DNA of 64,000 bases from Brevundimonas vesicularis NBRC 12165 (GTDB lineage: Bacteria > Pseudomonadota > Alphaproteobacteria > Caulobacterales > Caulobacteraceae): assembly GCF_001592205.1 (NCBI RefSeq), contig NZ_BCWM01000013.1, positions 1 through 64,000 of the forward strand. Reading direction: 5' to 3'. Shown in pieces: positions 1 through 9,829 of this stretch. The notes beneath the pieces were generated by a model, which did not search any database, had not been told where the DNA came from, and saw nothing but the letters and a program-made list of their open reading frames with translations. The translations under genes and the position numbers were made by a program. Numbering within the stretch: the stretch's first letter is position 1; every line of letters begins with the position of its first letter.

Positions 1-4
1 GTGT

Positions 5-37
5 GCGCCACTCTTCTATTTCTAGAAAGAGTGGCGC
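5..37 (-). terminator. Hairpin overlapping the tRNA-Asp 3' end
   Basis: An 11-bp perfect inverted repeat (GCGCCACTCTT at 5-15, AAGAGTGGCGC at 27-37) with an 11-nt loop. In the tRNA-Asp transcript the proximal arm starts inside the acceptor end and includes the encoded CCA. It probably ends the transcript or serves as a 3' processing signal. No long U tract follows, and only the first 4 bases lie beyond it in this window, so the terminator call is tentative. Confidence 0.5.
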
Positions 38-108
38 GAGTGACGGGGCTCGAACCCGCGACCTCCGGCGTGACAGGCCGGCACTCTAACCAACTGAGCT
101 ACACCCGC
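32..108 (-). tRNA. tRNA-Asp (anticodon GTC)
   Basis: Read on the minus strand this is a 77-nt cloverleaf. The acceptor strand GCGGGTG (108-102) pairs with CACTCGC with one G-U pair. The D arm contains AGCTCAGTTGGTTAGAG, the anticodon loop is CTGTCAC with GTC (Asp), and the T arm contains GGTTCGAACCC. The CCA end is encoded (32-34). A good housekeeping promoter lies upstream at 150-178. Confidence 0.97.
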
Positions 109-149
109 GTTTCCCGGCCGAAGCGGCTGTGCGCCCCGGCGAGGGGCGT

Positions 150-178
150 CGTTTAGGCGGGCTGACACATCGCGTCAA
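150..178 (-). promoter_or_regulatory. Promoter of tRNA-Asp
   Basis: On the minus strand a -35 TTGACG (178-173), a 17-bp spacer and a -10 TAAACG (155-150) lie about 42 bp upstream of the tRNA 5' end. The -35 fits the Caulobacter housekeeping consensus TTGACGS exactly. The -10 matches less well. Read from sequence only. Confidence 0.6.
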
Positions 179-204
179 GCGACCTTTTCGGAGAAACGCG
201 CCCC

Positions 205-1836
205 TCAGCGCGACGGGGCTGTGGACGGTGCGACCATCGCCGCCTGGGGCGGGCTGTGCGGGCCCGCTACGCCGCCGTCGGCCGGCTCATGGGCCGCCTC
301 GGCGGGAGACGGCGGCTCGTAGTGGACGCCGACGCCCGGCCCCAGCGGCAGGTCGAAGGCGACCCAGGCCGCCACCATCGCTAGACCCGCGACCAGGAAG
401 GCTCCGGCATACGGCAGCATAGTCGCCATCAGCGATCCCAAACCGAATCGTGGATCCCAGCGCTGCGCGAAGGTCAGGATCAGCGGGAAGTAGCTCATCA
501 ACGGCGTGGCGATGTTGGTGACGGAATCGCCCATGCGATAAGCGGCGGTCGTCATCTCCGGCGAAATGCCCAGCAGCATGAACATCGGCACCACAATGGG
601 CGCCAGGGCCGACCACTTGGCCGAGGCCGAGCCGATGAACAGGTCGAAGAAGCAGGAGACGAAGACGACGCAGATCAGCAGCAGCGGGGCGGGCAGGGCC
701 AGGGTCTTCAGACCCGCCGCCGCATTGACCGCCAGGATCGGCCCCAGGCCCGACCAGTTGAACATGGCCACGAAGTGGGCGGCGAAGAAGGCCAGCACGA
801 TATAGGGCGCCAACTGGGCGATGCCGTCGCGCATCATCGTGACCATGTCGCGATGCGACTGGATCGTGCCGGCTCCCGCACCATAGGCGCCGCCGGTGAC
901 GAAGAAGGTGATGGCGAAGAAGGCGACCAGGGACTTGTAGAGCGGATTGAACTTCTGCTCCGGGTCCACCTCGGGATCGACGAACGGCGAGCCCGGTATG
1001 AAGGTCAGCATGGCCCAGAGCGAGATCATGCCGAGAAGCGCCAGGCCGGCGAACTTCAGGCCGCGCTTTTCGGCGGCGGTCAGGGGCTGTTTTTCCGAAG
1101 CGTTCGGTGCGGCGACGCCCTCTGACGGCTTCCAGACGCCGAGGCGCGGCTCGATCACCCGGTCGGTCAGGAACCAGACGATGGGGGTGAAGACGAAGAC
1201 GACGCCGACGATGAAGAACCAGTTGCCGGCGATGTTGACCGAATAGGACGGATCGATCAGGCGGGCGGCCGGCTCGGTGATGCCTAGGATCAAGGCGTCG
1301 CTGGCGCCGGGAAACAGGTTGCCGGCGTATCCGCCGGACACGGCGGCGAAGCCTGCGGCGAGGCCCGCCAGCGGATGGCGGCCCGCTGCGGCGAAGATGA
1401 CGGCCGCCAGCGGGATGACCACCACATAGGAGGCGTCCGACGCGTGATGGGACACCATGCCTGTGATCACGACGACAGGCGTCAGTATGGAACGCGGGGC
1501 GTTCAGCAGGGCGCCGCGAATGGCGGTGGCGAACATCCCCGTGCGTTCGGCGACCGAAGCGCCATAGATGATGGTGATGACGATCCCGAGGGGCGGGAAG
1601 TCCGCCAGGGTGCGGGGCATGCCGATGATCAACTGTTCCAGATTCTCGGCCGACAGCAGGCTCTTGGCGACCAGTTGATCGCCGGTGACCGGATTGACGG
1701 CGGACCAGCCCAGGCCGGCGCCGACCATGCTGAGCACGATCAGACCGCCGATCAGCCACAGGAACAGGAAGACGGGATCTGGAAGTCGATTGCCGATCCG
1801 TTCGACAGCGTTCAGGGCGCGGCTGGCTAGGCTCAT
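205..1836 (-). CDS. AbgT family transporter
   Basis: A 543-aa polytopic inner-membrane protein of the AbgT family, which includes E. coli AbgT (p-aminobenzoyl-glutamate uptake) and gonococcal MtrF (sulfonamide and antimetabolite efflux). Roughly a dozen hydrophobic segments are visible. Family blocks are present: SHHASDASYVVVIPLA at residues 129-144, GNLFPGASDALILG at about 172-185, and a long block at about 402-450 with SAKWSALAP and AAYRMGDSVTNIATPLM. The last 35 residues are a Pro/Ala-rich tail of no known role. The start is the ATG at 1836; the preceding ribosome site is weak. It is monocistronic and divergent from nuoA. The family call is secure; substrate and direction of transport cannot be told from sequence. 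Confidence 0.93.
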   Translation of the reverse strand: MSLASRALNAVERIGNRLPDPVFLFLWLIGGLIVLSMVGAGLGWSAVNPVTGDQLVAKSLLSAENLEQLIIGMPRTLADFPPLGIVITIIYGASVAERTGMFATAIRGALLNAPRSILTPVVVITGMVSHHASDASYVVVIPLAAVIFAAAGRHPLAGLAAGFAAVSGGYAGNLFPGASDALILGITEPAARLIDPSYSVNIAGNWFFIVGVVFVFTPIVWFLTDRVIEPRLGVWKPSEGVAAPNASEKQPLTAAEKRGLKFAGLALLGMISLWAMLTFIPGSPFVDPEVDPEQKFNPLYKSLVAFFAITFFVTGGAYGAGAGTIQSHRDMVTMMRDGIAQLAPYIVLAFFAAHFVAMFNWSGLGPILAVNAAAGLKTLALPAPLLLICVVFVSCFFDLFIGSASAKWSALAPIVVPMFMLLGISPEMTTAAYRMGDSVTNIATPLMSYFPLILTFAQRWDPRFGLGSLMATMLPYAGAFLVAGLAMVAAWVAFDLPLGPGVGVHYEPPSPAEAAHEPADGGVAGPHSPPQAAMVAPSTAPSR

Positions 1837-1971
1837 TCGGATGACTTTCGGTTACGCGATCGGCTCGCCAATAGGCCTTTGCAGCCCGGCGACGCGCAAG
1901 CGTCGGCCCTGCGACATATGGCGCGCAAAGTTGCGAGCCGTTCTCAATAAAAATCCAATGGCCGCAGGGGT

Positions 1972-2000
1972 TTGAACGGCGGCGGTCTTGGGTCTAAGAA
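1972..2000 (+). promoter_or_regulatory. Candidate promoter of the nuo operon
   Basis: TTGAAC (1972-1977), a 17-bp spacer and TAAGAA (1995-2000) lie 42 bp before the nuoA start. TCTAAGAA resembles the Caulobacter sigma-73 -10 consensus GCTANAWC. It sits in the 205-bp divergent gap with the AbgT gene, which is otherwise featureless by eye. No start-site data. Confidence 0.45.
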
Positions 2001-2041
2001 GCGCCGAATCCCGCCTCTCCCCGGCGGACGAGGTTCTTCGA

Positions 2042-2419
2042 ATGAACGCATTCCTTCTCGAATATCTTCCGGTCCTGGTCTTCGCCGGCGTAGCCGCCTT
2101 CATCGGCATTCTTTTCATCGTGCTGCCGCTGCTGCTGGCGCCGAAGAGCCCCGATAGCGAGAAGCTGTCGGCCTATGAGTGCGGCTTCAACGCCTTCGAC
2201 GATGCCCGGATGAAGTTCGACATCCGCTTCTATCTGGTGTCGATCCTGTTCATCATCTTCGACCTGGAAGTCGCCTTCCTGTTCCCGTGGGCGGTGTCGA
2301 TGTTCGACCTGTCGCACGCCGGCATGGTCTTCGCCTTCTGGTCGATGATGGTCTTCCTGGGCGTGCTGACCATCGGCTTCATCTACGAATGGAAGAAGGG
2401 AGCCCTGGAATGGGAGTAG
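2042..2419 (+). CDS. nuoA: NADH-quinone oxidoreductase subunit A
   Basis: Membrane subunit of complex I (NADH to quinone electron transfer coupled to proton pumping). It is 125 aa, the usual size, with three membrane segments (about 8-33, 62-86, 92-115). The conserved loop with YECGF (45-49) and the block [20 protein letters not shown] are present. The ATG at 2042 was chosen over an upstream in-frame ATG at 1988 because homologues begin directly at the first membrane helix and the extra 18 residues are polar. First gene of a 14-subunit operon. It overlaps nuoB by 10 bases, suggesting translational coupling. Confidence 0.97.
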   Translation: MNAFLLEYLPVLVFAGVAAFIGILFIVLPLLLAPKSPDSEKLSAYECGFNAFDDARMKFDIRFYLVSILFIIFDLEVAFLFPWAVSMFDLSHAGMVFAFWSMMVFLGVLTIGFIYEWKKGALEWE

Positions 2420-3018
2420 TCGCCGCTTCCAAGCCCGCAGGCCTGGTGTCCGCATCGGGCGCGCCGCTGGTTCCGGCCGGCGCCGGCGCGCGTTCGACCG
2501 TCGAGGGTTATGACCCCAAGGTCCACGACAAGTTCTTCGAGGCCGTGAACATGGAGCTCGGCGAGCGCGGCTATCTGGTCGCTGCCGCCGACGACGTCAT
2601 CAACTGGGCCCGCACGGGCTCGCTGATGTGGATGACCTTCGGCCTGGCCTGCTGCGCGGTCGAGATGATCCAGATGTCGATGCCGCGCTTCGATGTCGAG
2701 CGCTTCGGCATGGCGCCGCGCGCCAGCCCGCGTCAGTCGGATCTGATGATCGTCGCGGGCACCCTGACCAACAAGATGGCCCCCGCCATCCGCAAGGTCT
2801 ACGACCAGATGCCCGATCCGCGCTACGTCGTGTCGATGGGTAGCTGCGCCAACGGCGGCGGCTACTACCACTATAGTTACAGCGTCGTGCGCGGTTGCGA
2901 CCGCGTGGTGCCGGTGGATGTCTATGTGCCCGGCTGTCCGCCGACGGCCGAGGCGCTGCTGTACGGCCTGCTGCAACTGCAGAAGAAGATCCGTCGCACG
3001 GGGACCATCGACCGATGA
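2410..3018 (+). CDS. nuoB: NADH-quinone oxidoreductase subunit B
   Basis: PSST subunit of the connecting fragment, which holds the terminal 4Fe-4S cluster N2 that reduces quinone. It is 202 aa. The four cluster ligands are visible as the tandem pair C81-C82, C146 (MGSCANGGG) and C176 (VPGCPP). About 35 N-terminal residues are Ala/Pro/Gly-rich and poorly conserved. The ATG at 2410 lies inside the nuoA stop region (ATGGGAGTAG), giving a 10-base overlap. The reading frame is open far upstream, but only the part from 2410 resembles NuoB. It ends in ATGA, overlapping nuoC by 4 bases. Confidence 0.97.
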   Translation: MGVVAASKPAGLVSASGAPLVPAGAGARSTVEGYDPKVHDKFFEAVNMELGERGYLVAAADDVINWARTGSLMWMTFGLACCAVEMIQMSMPRFDVERFGMAPRASPRQSDLMIVAGTLTNKMAPAIRKVYDQMPDPRYVVSMGSCANGGGYYHYSYSVVRGCDRVVPVDVYVPGCPPTAEALLYGLLQLQKKIRRTGTIDR

Positions 3019-3644
3019 CCTCTCTGGCTGTTCAAGCGCAACACGAAGCCGCCCTGACGCCGCTGGGCGCCGAGATGGTCGGCGCCCTGGGCGTCGAGGC
3101 TCAGGTGGCGTTCGGTGAACTGACGCTGGTCGCGCCGCGCGAGCGGATCGTCGAGGTGCTGACGGCCCTGCGCGATCAATTCGGCTTCCAGCAGCTGCTC
3201 GACCTGTGCGGCGTGGACTATCCGGATCGCAAGGAGCGGTTCGAGGTGGTCTATCACCTGCTGTCGATGACGCGGAACGCACGCCTGCGGGTCAAGGTCT
3301 CGACCGATGAGACCCAGCCGGTGCCCTCGGTCATCTCGGCCTATCCGGCCGCCAACTGGTTCGAGCGTGAAGCCTACGACATGTACGGCATGCTGTTCTC
3401 GGGCCACCCGGACATGCGTCGCCTGCTGACGGACTACGGCTTTGAAGGCCATCCGCTGCGCAAGGACTTCCCGATGACGGGCTATGTCGAGGTCCGCTAC
3501 GACGAGGAACAGCGCCGCGTGGTCTATGAGCCGGTCAAGCTAACCCAAGAATTCCGCACCTTCGATTTCCTGTCGCCCTGGGAGGGCGCCGAATACCCCG
3601 CGCCGGTCCTGCCCGGCGACGAGAAGGCGGGAGGCCAGGCGTAA
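3015..3644 (+). CDS. nuoC: NADH-quinone oxidoreductase subunit C
   Basis: 30-kDa subunit of the peripheral arm, 209 aa, not fused to NuoD (unlike E. coli NuoCD). The family signature [13 protein letters not shown] (113-125), followed by [24 protein letters not shown] without a break, is present. The acidic/basic C-terminal extension after about residue 190 is variable in the family. The start overlaps the nuoB stop by 4 bases (ATGA), and the stop overlaps the nuoD start by 1 base (TAATG), as expected for stoichiometric subunits. Confidence 0.97.
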   Translation: MTSLAVQAQHEAALTPLGAEMVGALGVEAQVAFGELTLVAPRERIVEVLTALRDQFGFQQLLDLCGVDYPDRKERFEVVYHLLSMTRNARLRVKVSTDETQPVPSVISAYPAANWFEREAYDMYGMLFSGHPDMRRLLTDYGFEGHPLRKDFPMTGYVEVRYDEEQRRVVYEPVKLTQEFRTFDFLSPWEGAEYPAPVLPGDEKAGGQA

Positions 3645-4909
3645 TGGCTGACGGAAACCCCACCCTGCCGCCGCTGGGCGTCGATGTGTTTGAGGACGAC
3701 CTCGACACCCGCACCGCCCATGCGCGCGAGATGGAAGACCGCAAGTTCACCATCAACTTCGGTCCGCAACACCCTGCCGCGCACGGCGTGCTGCGCCTGG
3801 TGCTGGAGCTGGACGGCGAGATCGTCGAGCGCGTCGATCCGCACATCGGCCTGCTGCACCGCGGCACCGAAAAGCTGATGGAGGCGCGCACCTACCTTCA
3901 GAACGTGCCGTATCTGGACCGGTTGGACTACGTCTCGCCGATGAACCAGGAGCACGCCTTCTGCCTGGCCATCGAGAAGCTGCTCGGCATCGAGGTTCCG
4001 TACCGGGCGCAGCTGATCCGCGTCCTGTATTCGGAAATCGGCCGCATCCTGTCGCACATGCTGAACGTGACGACCCAGGCCATGGACGTCGGCGCCCTGA
4101 CGCCGCCGCTCTGGGGCTTCGAGGAACGCGAAAAGCTGATGGTGTTCTACGAGCGCGCCTGCGGCGCCCGTCTGCACGCCAACTACTTCCGTCCCGGCGG
4201 CGTCCACCAGGACCTGCCGATGGATCTGATCGACGACATCGGCCGCTGGTGCCACGAGTTCCCGCCGGCGCTGAAGGACATCGAAAGCCTGGTCACCGAG
4301 AACCGCATCTTCAAGCAGCGCAACGTGGACATCGGCGTGGTGTCCAAGCAGCAGGCCCTGGAATGGGGCTTCACCGGCGTGATGCTGCGCGGCTCGAACA
4401 TCGCTTGGGACCTGCGCAAGTCGCAGCCCTATGAGTGCTATGCCGAGCTCGACTTCGACGTGGTCGTCGGCAAGAACGGCGACTGCTGGGACCGCTATCT
4501 GGTGCGCATCGAGGAGATGAAGCAGTCGGTGCGGATCATGGAGCAGTGCATCCACAAGCTGCGCAACTGCCCCGGCGAGCCGGTGATGGTCGAGGACAAC
4601 AAGATCGTCCCGCCGCGCCGTGGCGAGATGAAGCGCTCGATGGAGTCGCTGATCCACCACTTCAAGCTCTACACCGAAGGCTTCAAGACGCCCGAGGGCG
4701 AGGTCTATGCCTCGGTCGAGGCGCCCAAGGGCGAGTTCGGCATCTATCTGGTGTCGGACGGCACCAACAAACCCTATCGCGTGAAGATCTCGGCGCCGGG
4801 CTTCCGCTCGCTGCAGGCGATGGACTGGATGAACCGCGGCCACCAACTGGCCGACGTGTCCGCCATCCTGGGCTCGCTCGACATCGTTTTCGGAGAAGTG
4901 GACCGATGA
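3644..4909 (+). CDS. nuoD: NADH-quinone oxidoreductase subunit D
   Basis: 49-kDa subunit that forms the quinone-binding cavity with NuoB. It is 421 aa. [12 protein letters not shown] (40-51) carries the conserved quinone-site histidine region, and [14 protein letters not shown] (67-80) is the family signature. A conserved basic/aromatic block near 240-260 and the C-terminal VFGEVDR ending are typical of the family. About 30 N-terminal residues ahead of the conserved core look unstructured. Start ATG overlaps the nuoC stop by 1 base; the stop overlaps nuoE by 4. Confidence 0.97.
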   Translation: MADGNPTLPPLGVDVFEDDLDTRTAHAREMEDRKFTINFGPQHPAAHGVLRLVLELDGEIVERVDPHIGLLHRGTEKLMEARTYLQNVPYLDRLDYVSPMNQEHAFCLAIEKLLGIEVPYRAQLIRVLYSEIGRILSHMLNVTTQAMDVGALTPPLWGFEEREKLMVFYERACGARLHANYFRPGGVHQDLPMDLIDDIGRWCHEFPPALKDIESLVTENRIFKQRNVDIGVVSKQQALEWGFTGVMLRGSNIAWDLRKSQPYECYAELDFDVVVGKNGDCWDRYLVRIEEMKQSVRIMEQCIHKLRNCPGEPVMVEDNKIVPPRRGEMKRSMESLIHHFKLYTEGFKTPEGEVYASVEAPKGEFGIYLVSDGTNKPYRVKISAPGFRSLQAMDWMNRGHQLADVSAILGSLDIVFGEVDR

Positions 4910-5583
4910 GCGTTCGTCGTCTCGCCAAGGAACAGCCCGCCTCGTTCGCCTTCTCGGCCGATACGACCGCCAAGGCCGAATGGTGGATCAAGAAGTATCC
5001 GGAAGGCCGTCGTCAGTCGGCGGTGATCCCGATCCTGTGGCTGGTGCAGAAGCAGGAAGGCTGGGTGTCCGAACCCGCCATCCGCGCCATCGCCGAGCTG
5101 CTGGACATGGCCTACATCCGGGTGCTGGAGGTCGCGACCTTCTACACCATGTTCATGCTGGAGCCGGTCGGCAAGACGGCGCTGATCCAGGTGTGCGGCA
5201 CCACGCCTTGCATGCTGCGCGGCGCCAATGAGCTGATGCGCGTCTGCAAGGAGAAGATCGGTCCCAAGGATCATCTGTCCGCCGACGGCCGCTTCACATG
5301 GCAGGAAGTCGAGTGCCTGGGCGCCTGCTCCAACGCGCCGATGGCCCAGATCAACGACTACTATTTTGAGGATCTGACGCCCGAGACGATCGGCCGGATC
5401 ATCGACGACTTCGCCGCCGGAAAGACGCCCGAGCCGGGCTCCTACATCGGTCGCACCAATGCGGCGCCGGAGGGCGGGGCCAAGACCCTGCTCGACGCGA
5501 CGCTGTATGACGGCTCGGCCGCCAAGCCGATCAAGAAGCTGCCGAACAGCGACCCCGCGCCGGTCGAGAAGGCGCCGGCCTGA
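4906..5583 (+). CDS. nuoE: NADH-quinone oxidoreductase subunit E
   Basis: 24-kDa subunit of the NADH dehydrogenase module, carrying the 2Fe-2S cluster N1a. It is 225 aa. The ligands are C97 and C102 (CGTTPC) plus C137 and C141 (CLGAC). The thioredoxin-like fold spans about 80-180. A 45-residue C-terminal tail rich in Ala, Pro and Lys extends beyond the usual fold; such tails are common in alphaproteobacterial NuoE. The start (ATGA overlap with nuoD) sits at the first residue similar to homologues. It is followed directly by two small membrane genes rather than by nuoF. Confidence 0.96.
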   Translation: MSVRRLAKEQPASFAFSADTTAKAEWWIKKYPEGRRQSAVIPILWLVQKQEGWVSEPAIRAIAELLDMAYIRVLEVATFYTMFMLEPVGKTALIQVCGTTPCMLRGANELMRVCKEKIGPKDHLSADGRFTWQEVECLGACSNAPMAQINDYYFEDLTPETIGRIIDDFAAGKTPEPGSYIGRTNAAPEGGAKTLLDATLYDGSAAKPIKKLPNSDPAPVEKAPA

Positions 5584-5846
5584 TGTCGCCGCCGGATCTG
5601 AACACCGAGGAGGGCCGCGCAGCCTACCGCAAGGAGTTGCGCAACGTCGGGCGTCCGCTGCGCGCGGGCGGCCTTGCCATGGTCGTCGGCGCGGCCGTTC
5701 TGATCCTGATCTCGCGTCAGGGCGCAGTTGGACCGTGGGCGGTCAATCTCTCCTACTTCATGCTGGCGGCGGGCTGGGTGATGGTCATCGCGGCCATCTG
5801 GATGCGCACGCGCCACCACAAGCGCCGTCTGGCGGAGGGGCTGTGA
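5583..5846 (+). CDS. Small two-TM membrane protein in nuo operon
   Basis: 87 aa, function not recognised. A polar, charged N-terminus (1-25) is followed by two hydrophobic helices (about 27-45 and 53-73), then a strongly basic tail (RTRHHKRRL). By the positive-inside rule both ends should be cytoplasmic. Its ATG overlaps the nuoE stop by 1 base and its TGA overlaps the next ATG by 1 base, so it is almost certainly translated with the complex I subunits. It does not match any of the 14 core subunits. Candidate accessory or assembly factor for complex I; this is inference from position alone. Codon use is like that of the neighbours. Confidence 0.85.
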   Translation: MSPPDLNTEEGRAAYRKELRNVGRPLRAGGLAMVVGAAVLILISRQGAVGPWAVNLSYFMLAAGWVMVIAAIWMRTRHHKRRLAEGL

Positions 5847-6073
5847 TGGCGAAGCAAGCCAAGCCTGTTGATTTCAAAACCTTTTACCTCCTCGGCCTCG
5901 CCGATGTGGTCATGGGGTTGGGACTGATCGTATTGACGCTGATGGGTGTCATCCCGGTCGATCTGGACGTCATGATACCCGTGGGCGCGCTGATAGCGGT
6001 CATGGGCGTCGGGATCGCGCTGTGGGGACGTAGCATGATGAAGCGCGCGGACACCCGCGGAGATCGGAACTGA
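5846..6073 (+). CDS. Second small two-TM protein in nuo operon
   Basis: 75 aa, function not recognised. Two hydrophobic helices (about 15-35 and 42-62) are separated by a short loop containing PVDLD and followed by a basic tail ([13 protein letters not shown]). The topology resembles the preceding 87-aa protein, but I see no convincing sequence identity between them. It starts with 1-base overlap on the upstream gene and ends two bases before the nuoF ATG, so it belongs to the operon. The ATG at 5846 was chosen because it fits this coupling; the longer open frame upstream is the shadow of the previous gene. Confidence 0.83.
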   Translation: MAKQAKPVDFKTFYLLGLADVVMGLGLIVLTLMGVIPVDLDVMIPVGALIAVMGVGIALWGRSMMKRADTRGDRN

Positions 6074-6075
6074 AG

Positions 6076-7389
<1,314 letters not shown>

Positions 7390-7391
7390 AG

Positions 7392-7781
7392 ATGCGCCTC
7401 GCCGTCGCCCTGTTGCTGACGCTTCCGATCCTCGCCGCTTGCGGCGAGGGGGAAAAGGCTGCGCCTGAAGCATCGACCAAGCCTGCGACGGCGACTCCTG
7501 CTGAAGTAGCGCCTGTCGCGACGGCGGCGGCTCCGGCGAACCTCGAAGCGGCCTGCCGCGACGTGGTGAACCGCATGTATGGCCAGGAAGACGACGCCGT
7601 CGTCTTCACCGCCACCGGCGAACGCACGGCCCAGGTGTCGTGGCGCGCGCCGGTCGATGGCGGCAGGCTGGAATTCGAATGCCGGGCGGAAGCCGACGGC
7701 GCGGGCCTGTTCCGCGACGGTCAGCCGATGTCCGTGGATGTACAAATGGCGGCTCCCGCCGCCAAGCAAGAGGCCCGCTGA
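7392..7781 (+). CDS. Predicted lipoprotein between nuoF and nuoG
   Basis: 129 aa, function not recognised. It has a signal peptide with lipobox (LPILAAC, Cys at residue 17), so it should be lipid-anchored on the periplasmic side. A low-complexity Ala/Pro/Thr linker follows (about 20-50), then a compact domain of about 75 residues with two cysteines (AACRDV near 55 and FECRA near 95) that could form a disulfide. Its stop overlaps the nuoG start by 1 base. The nuoF and nuoG modules are cytoplasmic, so an exported protein encoded between them is unexpected. A role in complex I biogenesis or proton-side chemistry is speculation. Confidence 0.85.
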   Translation: MRLAVALLLTLPILAACGEGEKAAPEASTKPATATPAEVAPVATAAAPANLEAACRDVVNRMYGQEDDAVVFTATGERTAQVSWRAPVDGGRLEFECRAEADGAGLFRDGQPMSVDVQMAAPAAKQEAR

Positions 7782-9826
7782 TGCCTATCGCCAAGGTCAA
7801 CGGCGTCGAAACCGAGTTCGAGCCCGGCATGACCGTGCTCCAGGTCGCCGAACGCGCCGGACAAGAGATTCCGCGCTTCTGCTATCACGAGCGCCTGTCC
7901 ATCGCCGGCAACTGCCGCATGTGCCTGGTTGAAGTGAAGCCTGGACCGCCGAAGCCGCAGGCTTCGTGCGCGCTTCCGGCTGCCGACGGTCAGGAAATCT
8001 TCACTGACACGCCGATGGTCAAGAAGGCTCGCGAAGGGGTGATGGAGTTCCTGCTCATCAACCACCCGCTGGATTGCCCGATCTGCGACCAGGGCGGTGA
8101 GTGCGACCTGCAGGACCAGTCGGTCGGCTATGGCCGCGACGGCTCGCGCTATTCGGAGAACAAGCGCGCGGTCGAAGAAAAGGCGATGGGTCCGACCATC
8201 AAGACCTTCATGACGCGCTGCATTCAGTGCACGCGCTGCGTCCGCTTCATCACCGAAGTCGCCGGCGTGCCGGACATCGGCATGATCTCGCGCGGCGAGG
8301 ACGCCGAGATCACGACCTATCTGGAGAAGTCGGTCGCCTCGGAACTGTCGGGCAACGTCAACGACCTGTGCCCGGTCGGCGCCCTGACGCACCGCCCGTG
8401 GCAGTACCACTATCGTCCGTGGGAACTGAAGAAGACCGAGACCATCGACGTCATGGACGCCCTGGGCTCGAACATCCGCGCCGATTATCGCGGGTCCGAA
8501 GTCATGCGCGTGCTGCCGCGCGTCAATGAGGGCATCAACGAGGAGTGGCTGTCGGACAAGAGCCGCTACGTCGTCGACGGCCTGACCGCGCGTCGTCTGG
8601 ACCGTCCGTGGATCCGTGAGAACGGCAGGTTGCGCGCCGCCTCGTGGAACGAGGCGCTGGACGCCGTCGCCGCCAAGCTGAAGGCCGCGCCGGCCGACCG
8701 CATCGGTGTGATCGCCGGCGATCTGCAGGACGCCGAGTCGATGAAGGCGACGCTGGACCTGTTCCGCGCGCTTGGCTCGAACAACACCGACTGCCGCCAG
8801 GACGGCGCCGCCCTGGGCTATGGCCCGCGTGAGGGATGGCTGTTCAACTCCGGCCTGGAAGGCATTGAAAAGGCTGACGCCGTTCTGATCGTCGGCGCCA
8901 ATCCGCGCACCGAGGCGCCGCTGCTGAACGCCCGCCTTCGCAAGGCCTGGCTGAAGGGCGACATGGAGATCGGTCTGATCGGCGAACAGGCCGACCTGAC
9001 GTTCGACTACGCCTATCTGGGCGCAGGCACGCAGACTCTGGCCAAGCTGCCGAAGTCGGCGCTGGACTTCCTGACCAAGGCCGAGCGCCCGGCGATTATC
9101 GTCGGCTCCGGCGCGCTGGGCGGGGAGGGCGGTCCGGCCGTCCTGAACGCGCTCGGCGCCCTGGCCAAGAAGGTCGGGGTCGTCGCTGAAGGCTGGAACG
9201 GCTTCAACGTCCTGCACAACGCCGCGTCGCGCGTCGCCGGTCTGGACATGGGCTTCGTGCCGGCTGAGGGCGGCCTGACCGTCGCCGAAATGCTGAAGCC
9301 GGATGCGCTGGAAGTGCTGTTCCTGCTGGGCGCAGACGAGGTCGATCCGACTGGCTCGAACGCCTTCCGCGTCTATTTGGGCAGCCACGGCGACCGCGGC
9401 GCGCACGGCGCGGACGTGATCCTGCCGGGCGCGGCCTATACCGAGAAGGCCGGCCTGTACGTCAACACCGAGGGCCGGGTGCAGATGGCCGAACGCGTCG
9501 TCTTCCCCAAAGGCGAGGCCAAGGAAGACTGGGCCATCATTCGGGCCCTGTCGGCGCGCGTCGATCAGACGCTGCCTTATGACACGCTGGAGCAACTGCG
9601 CGCCAAGCTGATGGGCGATCACCCGACCTTTGGCCGGATCGACTATCTGCCCGCGCCGGCGACGTTCGACGTGGCGGCCCTGGGCGCCAAGGGCGATCTG
9701 GGCGACCGGGCCTTCGTGTCGGCCGTGACCGACCCGTATCTTTCCAATCCGATAGCGCGCGCCAGCGCGACGATGGCCGAGCTGTCCGCCCTGCGGACCC
9801 AGCCGGTCGCAATGGCGGCGGAGTAA
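7781..9826 (+). CDS. nuoG: NADH-quinone oxidoreductase subunit G
   Basis: 75-kDa subunit of the NADH module, 681 aa. All three N-terminal cluster sets are readable: 2Fe-2S (C34, C45, C48, C63), 4Fe-4S with a histidine ligand (H95, C99, C102, C108) and 4Fe-4S (C147, C150, C153, C197). The rest is a molybdopterin-oxidoreductase-like domain that has no cofactor in this family. The extra N7 cluster motif of E. coli NuoG is not seen, as is usual in alphaproteobacteria. The ATG at 7781 overlaps the lipoprotein stop; the open frame extends upstream only by chance. Confidence 0.97.
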   Translation: MPIAKVNGVETEFEPGMTVLQVAERAGQEIPRFCYHERLSIAGNCRMCLVEVKPGPPKPQASCALPAADGQEIFTDTPMVKKAREGVMEFLLINHPLDCPICDQGGECDLQDQSVGYGRDGSRYSENKRAVEEKAMGPTIKTFMTRCIQCTRCVRFITEVAGVPDIGMISRGEDAEITTYLEKSVASELSGNVNDLCPVGALTHRPWQYHYRPWELKKTETIDVMDALGSNIRADYRGSEVMRVLPRVNEGINEEWLSDKSRYVVDGLTARRLDRPWIRENGRLRAASWNEALDAVAAKLKAAPADRIGVIAGDLQDAESMKATLDLFRALGSNNTDCRQDGAALGYGPREGWLFNSGLEGIEKADAVLIVGANPRTEAPLLNARLRKAWLKGDMEIGLIGEQADLTFDYAYLGAGTQTLAKLPKSALDFLTKAERPAIIVGSGALGGEGGPAVLNALGALAKKVGVVAEGWNGFNVLHNAASRVAGLDMGFVPAEGGLTVAEMLKPDALEVLFLLGADEVDPTGSNAFRVYLGSHGDRGAHGADVILPGAAYTEKAGLYVNTEGRVQMAERVVFPKGEAKEDWAIIRALSARVDQTLPYDTLEQLRAKLMGDHPTFGRIDYLPAPATFDVAALGAKGDLGDRAFVSAVTDPYLSNPIARASATMAELSALRTQPVAMAAE

Positions 9827-9829
9827 GCC

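Noticed and set aside
5..37. Integration (att) site at the tRNA-Asp 3' end
   Set aside because: The repeated arm is inverted, and no integrase or phage gene is nearby; the AbgT gene and nuo operon are ordinary chromosome.
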